Shown here one piece after another: positions 43,733 through 58,600 of a DNA stretch of 60,000 nt. This stretch comes from Apostichopus japonicus (lineage: Eukaryota; Echinodermata; Holothuroidea; Aspidochirotida; Stichopodidae). The stretch covers positions 14,436,001-14,496,000 of the forward strand of contig NC_092563.1 in assembly GCF_037975245.1 (NCBI RefSeq), written 5' to 3'. The translations under genes were made by a program, and so were the position numbers. Numbering within the stretch: position 1 is the stretch's first letter; each line of letters opens with the position of its first letter. The notes under the pieces were generated by a model that was given only the letters and a program-made list of their open reading frames with translations, ran no database searches and was not told where the DNA came from.

Positions 43733-46543
43733 GTAGGATTATAACAGTTTTTTTTTGAAAAAAAAAATTGATGTTAAAAAGCAAAACAATTGTGAAGTGG
43801 TACGGATACAGTAGAATGCACATTCAGACAAAGAAATTCTTGTTATGAATGCATATCCATTTGTTTGATAACTGTTGTGTCCATTTTGGGTACTTTGCTC
43901 CTGCAGCGCTTCTGAGCAATTTTTTTTTTAACTGGATCAAAGCACTTTACAAATTCTTATATTATTATTATTCCATTTGGAAGAAATCTGAGATTTAATG
44001 TTCCTTAATCAGACACTAGGCTGAAAACTTGGATCAAGTCTTAATATGACACCATCAAGTCACATGTGCTTCATTTGTTTTTTGTTATATATTTTTTTTT
44101 AATTTTTGTCAACAACGTTCACTTCTTTTTGTAATATCGTTGAGTTTTAAGGGAAAAAAACATTGGAAGTTCGTATGCGTGACAGAGATTATGGGATTTG
44201 GTTTTAGTGTCGACCCTGATAACGCTTCTATCTTGCAAATATTAAAAAAGACAAAACAAAGAGAAAATGTAACAGGTTTCGGATCCTAGTGAGACTATGA
44301 CATCACAGATTTATTTAAATGACAGCTCCCAGTCGTCACGTTTGAAATAGGATATCTCCGAATTGAGCGAGATATTCTTTGCTGCATGTTTTATGGTGTT
44401 GTTGTTCTTCTTCTTCTCAAAATTCATCTGTCATCTTTTAGAACGATGATAAATGCTTGGGTTTGTGACTCCTGTTAATTATTCAAGATTTAATGGTTGG
44501 ATAATTACTAAACTCAAAAAAGAAGAAGATGTATTAGAATACCTGTATATATACAGTTCCGTTTTGTAGATAGAGTAGATGTCGAATTTTGTCTCTTAAC
44601 ATCTTTCTTATATCCATTTTGCTTTCATTTGTTGCAGGTCGAAGGAGAGTTCGAGGACGGATGATATATCGAACGAATGGCAATTGGTGGATGCAAGCAT
44701 GATTAACGAAATGTGCGAAGACGAGGGAGAGAGCGCCCCCGGGGACGGTTTCATCCTCGGTTTCGACGACTCGACAAACTCGGGGAGTCTGGTAACGACC
44801 GACTCCGCAAACTTGGAGAATGAAACGAGTCCGTTAGAAACGAGTCCAAATCAGAACCACCGGTTCTGTTTCTGTCCTTTCGAAGTGGACACGACCGGCG
44901 GGCCGCATGTCTGCAAAGGAGTGTGCGATAAGGAGTGCGAGGTGTTTATGGCGAACTTGGTGGAGACTATCTTCTCCTCAAGGTACGTACAGTAAGATAT
45001 TGATGGCCGATCTGTGAAGTCGTGAAGTGCAGCATTTGTACGCTTTCATTATATAGCATATAATATATTAAAAGACAACCTCCGGACCCCCTGAGACACC
45101 GTATGCTTGCTTGCCCGTCCCCTCCTTCCACTCAACTAGTTAAGGTTTGCAGGTAAAACTCCAAAACTAGAAAGTTGGTATCTACAGTATATATATGCCT
45201 TGCTTGGAAGTACACGTGTTCACAGAGCTGGGCCCCTTGACATAGTGGGGGGCCCTTTGAACGTGGGTGCTCCTGGACCCTTGACATCATGGGGCCCCTT
45301 TTGACTGTGGGTGCTCCTGAACTGGGCCCCTTTGACCATGGGTGCCTCTGCTTGGACCCTTTGCCTCATTTGCCCTAGGATATCAATGATATATCACACA
45401 CACTGTACAGTAGGTCACATTTCAAAAATAATGTGCCATGTTTAGTACTGAAACATTTTGGTGGTATATAATGTGTTAAATATACACAGCACAAAAATTA
45501 TTTGTTGTTGGGATGGGGGAAAGTAAATTATGGACACTAAATGGAAGTATATATCTGTATTGTATTTAGAGGGTTTGCTTTATAATTTCTCGATACTATA
45601 GTGACCTATACAACATACTATTTATTTCACAAGAAATGCCGGTATTCACTGATAAATAGAAGTTTAATATCAGAAAGAGACCTATTATATAGGACATAGA
45701 AAAAAAAATCTTTAACATTGGACAATTCTGGAATACGTATGCATAATTTGCACCTTTTTTGGGGGGTGGGGGGGATTGTTTTCTTAAAAGTGGATATGAT
45801 CATAGTATTGTTGCCAAGTTTACAATATACTGTAAAAGTGGTATGGCTATTCAAGGGAAATTGACATGTTGCAATCTGGCATTTTTTGTAAATTGGGCAA
45901 TTGTGGCATGTCGATGGATCAGACAGTTTAAAGGAACTTTATACTGTGTAAGATAATTTATGTATTTGTTAGATCCTCCTGCAAGCAGGAACTCGCGAAG
46001 AAGCCTCATTGGCTTATCAAAGCCACAAGCTGACCGAAGTCAGTCTCTTACATTCATAAATTTAATGTCCATGATTATGAATTGTCAATTGTCAACAACT
46101 CTGTAACTGGACGACATTCATTAATCTTGGAGTGACACGAACCGGGGACCTTATGATTGAAAGGCACCGGCCTTAACCACTGAGCTAACACCCCTAATGG
46201 AGCATGAATGAAGCATGAAATCTGTATAACTATTAAACTAGTGAGGGATTGTACATGAAGAACAGTGATATAACATTGTTGTTCATATCATGCAGTGCGG
46301 TCATTGGCAGTTTTTAAAACTCTTTAGAATCTGTACTTCCGTATCCGTACTTCTCATAGTTGCCTCGATATCAGTTTTTCTGTGCAATTTCGAAATTGTA
46401 TCCAAATCCTTAAATGATCAGACTCTTTCCACATTTTCTTCTTCCCATTCTTTTCCTTTTCAGTGACAAAATCGACCAGGAAACATCAGCCACATTTGAT
46501 AGTTACTGTAAAGTAAGTAATGTATTTAATGTACATATATACC

Positions 46544-46625
<82 letters not shown>

Positions 46626-49600
46626 GTATATAAATTTGATAATACTTTGATCAAACACTTCAACTTAAGTTACCGACAAGATTCAATCCAATGAAAAATA
46701 CTTCACAATGGAATTGTGGTTTACGCCCTCGGAATAGTGTTGGGTAGGATATAAAAGCAGAGGAAGTGGTTGCGATATTTGTACTCTGGCGATCATTGTC
46801 AATATTTGTGTTTGTGTTTGATTATGAATGTCCAAATGACAAAAGCTTACTCTAGTCAATGGCAAGGGTGGTTTCTGGCCTGGTTTCTTGCATATAAAAC
46901 TGGCTAATGTAGGTTTAGATATAACTGAGTAGGAACGGGGTAAAGACTTTTTGATTGTCTCGATATGCACTCCAGACGATACCATGTAGTTCCTGAGTAC
47001 CAAGAGTCAGTCCTGATGGAAACCAGAAATGAAAATTGACAAAGATAACAGTTTCTTCCTTGTTGGAAGACACATCAAAACACTGCGGATGGTACAATGT
47101 CGTGTGTTTGACAAAGGCCGAACACACTCTTTTGAATGGTCAGACATATTAAACGGGTAATTTATGTCAAATTACCGGACACATCTCGAATAATTTGGTC
47201 ATCACAATTTATGTCAATATCCATTTGCTGAATTAAGCATTACATCAGTCAGGGTTTAAATATTTGGACGTTTTTTTTTTTTAATATAGCTTTTGGCGGT
47301 AAAAATAATATGTACAGTACCTGCATGGTGCCAATGATATTTGCTTTAGTGTCAAATCAACAATTTCAGGAGTCCTTTGGAAATAAGAAATGCTTGCACA
47401 ATTGAATTGACACTGGCAGTCTTAATTAATTATACGTTTATACATAAATATTGATTAATTTGCATTTGGAACCACAAACCCAAAGATGAAGTTTACTTTA
47501 GGAATGATCGGCTTCCCTATGCACCCTTCATTTTCTTCTTGCAATACTTCATTTTTTTTTGCCCTCTCTTTTGCCTTCTTCCTTTCTTTTTTTCTCTCCT
47601 AACTTCCATTTAGACCTTCTTTTCTTCCTTCAAAATTACTGTTACTAGCTAATTTAACAGTCAAAGGATTATAGTCTGCGTTTTTATTCATCTTTGGGAT
47701 AAATTATGAACTTTGGTTTGTAGGTTTTTCTGCAGTATCATAAAACCCAGTTCCTTTCATAAACTGTGCCCACTTGTTATCATGGTGTAATCACAACAAC
47801 CCACACACACTCTTCTTACTACACTATGTAATAATATTTGCTTTTGGTTTTTAAATAAACTAAACCTATTCTGATCTTTCAGAGTATTCTGCTTAATGTC
47901 ATCTGTATGAAGGTCCTCAATCCCCCCCCCCCCAAAAAAACACCCCTCGCCAGTGGCACCATACATTATGTCATTGAATACATTTATCACGTTTTCTTGC
48001 AGCTTCCATCTAGACGTCATCACTTGCACCATACAGCCCCCCCCCAAACCCATCTCCCTGCCTGTCCCTCCCCCAGTTACACTATAGAACATGATTTCCT
48101 TGTGATAATTTATTAAATCTATTGTTCTATTGCAGTATTCACTTCTCAAGTCCCACCTTCCACCCCATCCCCCTCCCAAGTCCCACCCTCTCCCCCATTC
48201 CCTCTTCCCACCCTCTCCCCCATTCCCTCGTTAAACTATACAACACTTAATGAAATCTATTTTGTTCACTTGCAGTATTCTGCCGGGCGTCGCCACTTTG
48301 CGGAGCTCTTAAACCAAAGAAGAATCAGGGATAAACTAGTGGAAGAAAACACCTTTTATCGTCTCGTCCAGTTTTTTGCCATTTGCTTATTTGAGTGAGT
48401 TTATACTAGTTACTTTCTTGCCTACATGTGTCATCATGCAGTGATTACCCTATAAACTATATCTCATGTATTCACTACACCATCTCACTTACCTGTCTCC
48501 TCGCTGTGAATGCAATGTCTTACCTATCTAGTCCAACAAAATTTGTCGTTTTTAGTGATCTTAAATGTTTATATGTCAAGTTGCTGATGTTTGGTTGAAA
48601 GTTAACTTAGGGACTTTTTCAAAGGCTTTAACTGGCAGCTGCGACATTAATACGACAAAGTGGAAGATTTTTCTTATATTGTATCACTATTACTTTCTGT
48701 TAAGGTTCATTCCCATGGTGTAAAAGTTAAATTATTACGATACAGACTATGCATCAAGCCATCGCACAGTAGGCCAACCTAGAGAGTACATCCGTCCATT
48801 CATTTTCACCATAGTTTTCAACAAATGTCCCATTTAGTTTTAAGATAGCAATTCCCAGTACAAATACCTGGAAAAGTTTACGAAAACCCGGGGAAAACTG
48901 TATTGTATGCTTGTTTGTTTGTTTGCAAAGTGGCTTTGAATTTGTTTTCACTACATAATTTCAGAAAGAAAAGAAAAGAAAAAAAATGGAAAGAAAGAAA
49001 AGGTTTGGGGAAGTTTTGGGGTTCAGCTGCATTGCGAAATAATCAATTGAAATTTTTGTGGGATTTATATACAATTTGTTAGTAAAGGATTGGATAACTT
49101 GTTTATGGCAAAAGGAATCCATGCCATGGTGAGGACATGTGTATGTAGAATATTTGTTTGCATGCATTTGTTTGTATTCTGACCGAGGACTTGAACAAAA
49201 GAATTTCAGGTCCTCGGTTGTGATTTCTTAAGAATCACCACATCCTCGGAAGAATTCTATCGTATGGGGTATTGTTAAGGTTAGGGTACATGGATTTGAA
49301 CAATGGAAAATACAATGGGGTCCTCGGTCTGAATGTAATACAAACGTGTGTGTGTATGTGTGTGTTATGGTTTGGCTTGTAAATACAACCAGTAAACTAA
49401 AATGCTACTGGATGGTTGAAATTTAAATTTGGTATAAATGTGAATTCATTGCAATCAATTAAAGTCCAAGGTGGGGGATCCACTGTTACATAGTATTTTG
49501 ATCCACCTCAATGAGCACAAGAATCCTATTGGTTTTTGGGGATGTCAAAGGTCATATGAGGTCAACAAAAGTCAAACCTGGAAACATTTTATAGGTGATA

Positions 49601-52600
49601 AGCTAAAGTGTGAATGTGCTTCGTTAAATTGAAATTAAACAGTTGGTGGTCAGAAGTTTGCACATACTGTGTGCAGTGTTATCATTGAATAATCATATAA
49701 AATTGTGGCATTAGGAATTGCCAAGACTTTTGGCTTTCTGCTCAGCTACAGTAGTACTGTACTGTAGGTTGCCAATTTTTACTGTGATGCAACCAGCCAA
49801 ATTATAGGTCAATAAAGTGCCAAATACAAATCTGCTGTTATCTTATGACAATTTGGCCCTGTATGTGGGTAGCAATTGTGTGGGGGATCTCTCTGCTGGA
49901 CCATCACAGACCAAATTTGGTTTGAAAATGCCCGTATGCAACCTTGCGTCGGACTGAACGACATGAAATGGTTAAAATCAACATTCTTTGGGGGAATTTA
50001 ACTACTTTCAGTTCCCACCTTTTTCTTTTAAATTTGTAGCTGGCCATTGAAAATAGCAACAACAAAAAAACATTTTGGCATTCAAAATTGACAAACTGGG
50101 AATTTGTCACTGCTGTTTTAATCATGTTTAAGCTGGTATCAACAATGTGTGTTTGTCTGTCTTCTGTTGCACGAGAATAACTTTAACCACAAAAATGATA
50201 ACCAGTGTCGTTGTACTGTTGTATGCAACAAAAGTGGTTTTGGATAGTAGCAACTAGTTGGAATGTGGGCCAGTTGAAGTCCTTTTTTCACGAATAACGT
50301 GTGAAACTGCAGCAGAGCAAGAGCACACAACTACTGTATTCAATGTATATATTGCACAGATCACATGCTACACGCAAATCGACGTAAATTTATTCGAAAT
50401 GCACAATAGTTAGAAGGGATCAGATTTGAATGATACCAATCAGCTGTATGCATAAAGGTACAGTAGAAGAACAAAAAAAGTTTGTTCATCCCTCCCCCCT
50501 CCCCCCACCCCATGTGACCTGGCATAAAGCCGGTCAACAGTGCAGTTGTTATTGTCTAACCTCTGAGCGCACTTTTGAATTCTCGCCTGCAAAACGAAGT
50601 ACCTGCTGTGAACTGGCATCAAAAGTTGCATTCAGAGATAGAACAATGGGACATTGTGAAGTAAGTACTGATAATATCAGATTTATAATACATCAGAACG
50701 TAAGGAATGTACAACAAAAAAACCGCAAAAGTCACGTCGTAAACATGTTAAACCTTTGGAAGTGGAAGAAAATATATTCAAGCATGAAAACAGAATGGAC
50801 GGTTACATATATATCCAATTTTTAATCACAATTATACTGTATGGCAGTCTTCACTGCGTTTAATTAATATGCAACATCGTAGTCGTTTTGTCGAACAAAC
50901 GTAAGGAAGGGAATTCTCGTTTTGGATATTTGAAGGATGCAACAATTTTTAATGCTACGGTCGATAATCCCATGATACACTCCCCCCATTCCCCGCCCTC
51001 CATTGGAGTCTCTTCTCCTAACCTCTTCCTTACGATTGTCAACTAATCGTTTTCGATCTCATATTCCTGTATTTTTCTGTATATGGTAAATGTATTTACT
51101 GTATTTATGTATTTACTGTTTTTGTCATTATTCTAGATTGTTTGTAAAGCGGCGCGCACAGATGCATCGCGCATAGTGTGCTATATAAGATTTTATTAAC
51201 ATTACATTACATCAACTGCAGCTGACGGCAGACATACAGTAGGTACTTGAAAACCTTCACTCACCACGTTCTCCAAATCTCGACATCAACAAAGTTTAGT
51301 AGATATAAAGCGAAGCCTCTGAAAGGTGTCTTTCATGTTGCCTCAATCTTATCGGCGGCATAAAAACTTGCTTGTTTCGATTGACAAGGAAGTAAAGGCA
51401 GCGATCCTCAAGAAAAAAAAACTTGTTTCTAAACAGAAAACTTGTGACATTGGGAAATATACATATTTTAATAGTTTTAATCTTTAGCCCGGTACGAAAC
51501 CCTGTGAAAACAAAAGTTGACACAATTAAAAACAAAAGTTCAGCGCTAGTCACTTATCAACCAGGGAAATTAGGTGCTTGAGAGTCAATTGAAACAATGT
51601 TTAACATCCACAAGTGGATTTGATTTTGAAAATATAAAATCATCACTGCTGTTTGCTTTTGTTTGTCATTCTTTTTATTTATTATTTATTAGCTATCCTT
51701 TCACTCTCTCTACGTTCTTACATTCATGGAGGATAAAAATCATGTGATCTCAGAGGCAACTGGATGGTGATGATCTGAGAGGAGGAGGGGGGGTAGGGGG
51801 GAGGGTCCTCAAAAAGCTTTTTCATCGATGGAAAGAAAGTTAGAAAGAAGCAATCACCACCGTACAGTCATTATAATTGACCTTTAAGGGTTCTTTTTTT
51901 TCAATGGTTTTAACTTCACTTTTGTTATCACAGTGTCAAGAACAAAGTGACAATTGACATTTGAAAGTGCATGCAAACAGGAGTTGAAATCTGTGACGAA
52001 GAAATAATAGCTTTGTGAAATGCACGTCATGGGGTCCGACTCCCAGGGTCCTACTTTTGTTCTGTTAAATATTGCGATATAAAATGTACTTCAGTTGAGT
52101 GACTCAGTTTTAAATGCTAACTGAAGTTCCCCACCCCCCCTCCTCCCCCACCACTTTATTTCTATGATTGCAGTATTGCTCTTGGTTTTCCTTTTAATAT
52201 TAAAATTGAAATGAGTTTTTGTAAAATGTGGCAAATCATTTTGAAACTGCGTGAGGGGATGTTTATACTGAAATGTCCCGTTAAATGTATGTAAATTTAC
52301 ATGTATATAATCATCATAAATGAATCGGTAAATTTCGAGTGTATATATGTCGGAGGTTCTTAAATTACTGCACATTCCATGGAAAAATGCTGATCCAGGT
52401 TTTGATGAGTTGTTCATGTGTGACATCATAAATTATTTATGCAATGAGTTAGCCAATTAAATAAAAAGAAGTAAATAATTTCAAAATTGATTTACTCAGC
52501 ATCAATGGAACAAGCTACCCCACTACTTGGAGGCCGCTTCAGCATGTTTATTTTAAGTCACTGGGTATCACATTTTGCTTTCTTGCTCTCTTATAGTACA

Positions 52601-55600
52601 TGATTCATGGTTTTGTGGCCATGATCACTATTTGGTGAAACCACATTTCTGCATTACACCTAAGTTTTCCTTGAGTTCCTTAACGAGATAAAGCTCTATT
52701 CTGATAAAAAGTCAACCGAGGTTAAAATTCTCTATTCTACCAAAAATGGAGCCAGGAGTATAGCCTATTAAAGCGTCATTGAGTTGTTACCAATTTTGAT
52801 ATTTTAAATGGCTGATCCAGACAAGAATGGCCCCTCGAATATTTGTGATTTAGACTATCAGGTAGTTTTGATTATGTACAGTGCTAGACAGCTTTAGCAA
52901 TACTACGGACACCTAGCCAATTTACCCCATATTCAGTACATTTGTCGTGTGTGATAATCATCTTTCGAAATCTGTTAAAATGTTTTGAAAAGCTCTTTTT
53001 GTTGCCACATTTGAAGTTTTAATAAATCTGGAAAACTTATTCAAAATATGTGCAAACTTATGACGTGGAATGTCACACGGATCAAAATTTCTTATGTTAG
53101 CCGTTAATAGGGTTAACCCCTATTTACAAGCCCACATATATCATTTGTTTAAATGTGATGTTCCTCTTTTCAAAGACGACAATAAAAATATTTCAAAAAA
53201 ATTGCCTTAGGCCACAAACCTGTGTTCAGTGTCCTTGAAACGAAGGTTATGAAAACAAGGAATAACATAACAGAAAATTAGGCATTCATTAGATTGCAAT
53301 ATCATCGATGCGAATAATTAGCTAATGTTTGTTCAGAACTGAAACTAGAATTAAGAAAAGACTTGTAAAATGGTCAATCTTTGATGGATTTTGATGGGAG
53401 TCGCAGAGCTATTTTCATGATTTCTATAATGCCTATTACAGTGAGTAGGACAATGTTGTTCATAGGTGTCCATTGATCTTCAGGTAGATAAAGAGCACGC
53501 ATGGCTGAAATAGAACTGCTATGCCTGAGAAAGTGCCTGGGCAGAGTTCAAGTCAACTAGTACTACTACTAAACGGGCAGGGGGGGGGGGGTGCATATAA
53601 GGTGATTTATATGTGCTGTAGTAACACTGCATGTGTACTGCAAACACTTTCATGGAAGCCTGGTGGCATGTCACTATTATCAATTTGCTTGAAGTTCTTG
53701 TGGCATAACGTTTAGTTTAATTAATTACTCTAAATCACTCACCACAGGTAGCCTGTAAATTTGTTTCTTATAACAAAGATTAATACATGAGTCACATTAA
53801 CACATGAGTCACATTAACACATGAGGTCACGTTAACACATGTTTCAAGATTACACATGTGTCACATTAACACATGAGTCACATTGACACATGAGTCACAT
53901 TTAACACATGAGTCACATTAACACACGAGTCACATTAACACACGAGTCACATTAACACATGAGGTCGCATTAACACATGAGTCGCATTAACACATGAGTC
54001 ACACTAACACATTAGTCACATTAACACATGAGTCACACTTACACACAAGTCACATTAACACATAAGTCACATTAACACAGGAGTCACATTAACACATGAG
54101 TCATTCAGTGATGTCACAAAGCATCGAATGTCCTGAAAAAAGGGAGTGTAAAAATGATTAAAATCAAAGATCACTTTATTATATTACTGCACTGTTTTTT
54201 ATGATAGTGAGGTGATTATTATGTAAATTAGTTATAAAAGGAAAGTGTATCAAAAGGATTTCTTGTATGTCTTTAATTACATTGCATTTTGAACCACCCG
54301 TTAAGCAGTAGCATTTCTGTAATGTGGATGATAAAGATATCTTGTACACTACCCCCTCATCCCCCCTCCCCACCCCATGGTTTGGTCTACTGTTATGTTA
54401 TTTATCGAAACCCTGATTGACATGTTTTATTAATGTCTGTTATTTTCCAGATGTCACGAGGCTGAGGACTTCACACCTGCTACCACCTTAATGAATATGT
54501 GCTTTACATTTTACCATAACGATGCTACGGGTAAGTAAAGCATTGTCTTCTTAACACCCTGCTGCTAACTTTAATGACCATACATGTGCTTTTTACATTT
54601 TATAGAGTTTATATGCAGCAATTACTCTCCTTCAAGAAATGTCAACTAGTACTATGAACACATCAGCTGGTTCTGATGTCATAACTACCATGACAACACT
54701 GAGCACAAGCTGGCCAGGCTGGGCATATGCAATAGGCAACGGATGAAAACGCAGTTCGTTTTCTTCCCAAAGACAGACATTTGGCGAAAGACGGCAGCCA
54801 ATAGATACTCAAGCCTGACGGTACAATAATCTGATATGACGGAAATTTAATTGCCGTTGCAATAGCTGTCAACTACAGTATTATAGTCAAAAACTTGAGT
54901 TTTAACATTTTCTCCATTTTCTTTACCGTAGAGACACTTCAAGAAGGGGAAGGTACTTTAGAGAGAAGTAAATTTAGAAAATTGCAACCACAATAGATCT
55001 TTGGAGAATTAAACACCAAACACCAGACACTATCTAGAATAAAGACCACTATAAGCCCCTATAAAATGATAGAAGAAATACAGAAAGGAAAACAAAGTAA
55101 ACTTTACTGTAAGGTTTTAAACTTGTTTTGCCAATTCTGAACCCCTCCCCCCCCTTCTCCCTGCAATAGCATCAAAAGGGTGACCAGTGATAACCCTGTT
55201 GGTACAGTATATTCCTTTTAACTATACTCCTCATGTTGGCCCCCTATTGCCTTTTTATTGCTGGCTGCCGATAACCTCTGGTTCCCCTCCAGTTTAAATT
55301 TGGGCTATGCTTGCCATAGAGAAATTCAAAGCACATGTGAAAGTGTTGTGCAAACCTTGAATTCCAAAACTCTTTTGAAAACCATTATTTGCAGCATTAA
55401 TTAGAGTACCAAAAGATTATGGATAGTCAATATTTGGAGCTATAAATAAACCCATTTTCAATTCGTTGATTGACAGATCATCAGTCTACGATATTGAATC
55501 AGCGCCTACTTTTACACAGAAAAAAAGTAGCCCCCGGTGATTTTAAGCGCCACCAGATTCACGCCTGGATAGGTCTTGGATTGGGAACTGGATAGATTGG

Positions 55601-58600
55601 AATCGATTATGGCTTTTGTTTGTGAAGTGAAACTGAGCAGTTGTTTACCTGGGGTTCCAAATTGTTGTGAACTTTTACACAAACTTTTAGCGGTCATTGC
55701 TGTGTCTTGATAATCATGTAGAAGTATTCACACTGTGAGCTAGAAAGTCTGCACATTGACATCTTAACATAAGTTAATGATAGGAAGACTAGAGTGGGGG
55801 AGGGGGTGATGGGAGAATTATTTGCGCCCTTATCATGTGTGTACAACCTCTTGCTGTTTCAATAAAGATAGCCCTGATTTTTTATTTACTAGCTAACAAC
55901 ACATTTGGAGCTGTTCTCCTTTGGATAAATAAGAAATATATATTTTTTCGGTTTAAAGGGTGTGAAGACTAGTGCAAAAAGAAACCTCTAATGCCGGTAA
56001 TCTGACCTAGTTTAAAATGAGGTGTAACAGAAGTGTTAGACACCACCATCGATCCCAGAAAATGCACACACAGCTTGCTACCGTAGGTAATTAGACACTA
56101 GTGTACAGTCAATACATACAGCTACAGTCAATACCCACAACACAGTGTACATAGCAGCGTGGACATCTCAGGTCTAGATAAAAGATAACAAGGTATCACG
56201 TTTCATTACTGTCTGCATTTTGTAGCTCCAAGAAGAAAATGTCATTTGCAAGCAACGTAAAGTTAACTTTTTCAGAGTGCGGCACGCAGTTTGATGCGAG
56301 TCTTCACTGCCTTTAAATTTTGAAAGAGTCATAAAACTTAATTCTGTGAACTTTGTGTAACACAAAACATCAATTTTCTCTCTTCCTTGTTGACAGTATA
56401 TATAGGAACAAGAAGACTCGAAAACAGTAAAACTAACCTTGTGATGCTCACTTCCTTGTCTGTAAAGAATATATAGAGAAAGTTTACCCAAAACATGAAT
56501 TATCACGTTTATAACTTTGTTTGTATTTTTGTGGGTTTTTTTTTTATTGTGTTGCAATATCAATTAATATTAGGTGATATTAACCTTCAAAAATTGACCT
56601 CCATAAAGTTTAGGTTCAAAGAAGACATATGAACTAGTTCCTCTCTGACATCCTTCATTCTTCCTCTTTCCTTCATCTTTCAAACTCTCCATCCCCCCCC
56701 CCCCATGTCTCCTTGCTCAACCTTTCTAAATCCAACTTCCTATCCTCTGCATATCTCCTCAAAGTGGTTATTCTACAGCACTACTAAAGTGCCGTCCTGT
56801 GTTTGCTGCTGACAATGTTCAAATGTTAAATTTATACAAAAATCGATTGTTTTACAGTATATCATTTCTTGGCATTTATGTACTAGATCTGTGCCACCAG
56901 CAAAATGAAGGACCGATTTTGACGTAAACCTTATTCTCTTTGTTGTCTTTAATAAGCGATTATAAACAACTCCAGAAGTTGGATCTTTGAGAATATTTCA
57001 GTAGTGATGTCTTGGAAAAGTTGATTTTTTATGACATTTTTTCTGTCTTCCCTTGTTCTGCTCTTTACAGGAGGTTTGTCCAATAATGGTACTAATGATG
57101 AAGACAAAAGTTTATCATTCCTGTATACCCATCTGAAAGATCAACATATTTGGTAAGTTTTTTAAATTTAAGAAAAAAACAAATCTTGTAAGCATCGTCA
57201 CTAAAGTATGTGATTAGATATCAGGTTCACAAAAATTTAAGGATCCCATTTATTGTTTTTTGTTTTGTTTCTGGTAGTCCAAACCGCAGAATGGTTGTCC
57301 CAAGAAATATAGCCAAATAACAAAGAATGACTACAACTGTATATGCAGTACATTGTACTGTCGGAGAGATGGGTAGGTTTGGTGAATAAGAACACCGGCT
57401 TTGGGCCTTCAAAACTCCCCTTCGGGTGGATGATAGGACTACCAATTCAATTAGGTGAATAAGAACACCAGCTTGGGGCCTGTAAAACTCCTCTTTGGAT
57501 AGCCTACCTATATTAGCTATGTTGAATACCATCTGATTTTGATTTGAACAACTATGTGTCATTCCAAGCTGGCCTTGTTCTTCCGACCAGAAATGTGGTC
57601 ATCTCGAACTACCAGAGAAACGTCAAAATTTGCCCCGAATAAACTTCTGACGAACAGCTCTCTGGACTGACATATCATTCTACTTGTCTTTAACAATCTG
57701 TAACATATCGAAATGATGTCAGCCTGTTTGTGCTTTTAAGTCATTCTTTGAGAATGATTTAGCTAACAGATTTACTTGGGTCAGTAAATTGGTCATTTTT
57801 ATATCCATTCACAGGAAATCAATGAGATTTTGGGATGTAGCTTTCTTAACTGCAATGCACCAAGAGAGAACAAGATGGAAACATCAGCAGAGGTAAAAAA
57901 CAGTAGCAGAATTATCAACACTTACACTGAATTACATCCATTTAAATCTTTGCCTCTTCCTCCCTTCCCCCCCCCCTCCTCCACCACAACCCCTTCTTCC
58001 CCCACCCACAGCCATTCTATCATTTGCAATCATAGTTTGTTGATATCTATCTCCTCCACTCTCTAACTCTCTATTTCTGGTTCAACAAACAGTTTATCTA
58101 CTGAGTAATCCTGAAGTGAATAGGTATAAGTATTTAGAATGGTTGCTATGGACTTTTTATCCTAGCAGATCATCTTCTCAGTGTAAATGAATATAATGAA
58201 AGATTATATCTAGTGGGCATGTTGTTTTAATGCTATAGTAGGACCATTCCGCAGAGGCATATTTCTGTCTATGACTTTATCGACGTAGGAGAGCGTCAGT
58301 GTTGTTTTAACCCAACAGTAGCTCTGGATTTCCTTCATTAAAAGCAAAACTGTTTAAATCAGGCATGAGCTTTTCCCGCGAATTCGCGCAATATCCGTGA
58401 TTTCTTTTCTACCTCGGGGACAAATACTAATATCCTAACACACTGTAACATACGCAAACTGGAGCCTATACCGCAATTTTTGCAAAGTTCTGTGATTTTG
58501 TTTTTACCCAAGGCTCATCAGTGTTAAATAATCAACGTGCGGGGAAGACACATAAATCTATTTGGAAAAGTCATGTACAGGATGGAAAGTCCGATGTTCG

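Larger units (their letters stand above)
48395..54450. other. Large intron 4 of the KIAA0513 homologue
   Basis: A 6-kb intron containing the foldback at 49.2 kb, the LINE tail at 51.1 kb, a C-rich stretch near 52.1 kb, a G12 run near 53.58 kb and the AP-1-type minisatellite. No nested exon recognised. Confidence 0.5.

Noticed and set aside
46128-46200. tRNA gene candidate on the minus strand
   Set aside because: Promoter boxes are good, but the clover-leaf is imperfect and a SINE body with hairpin tail follows.
47757-48179. 140-codon minus-strand ORF rich in Gly
   Set aside because: Created by the pyrimidine-rich intron just before exon 4 of the KIAA0513 homologue; antisense of repeats.
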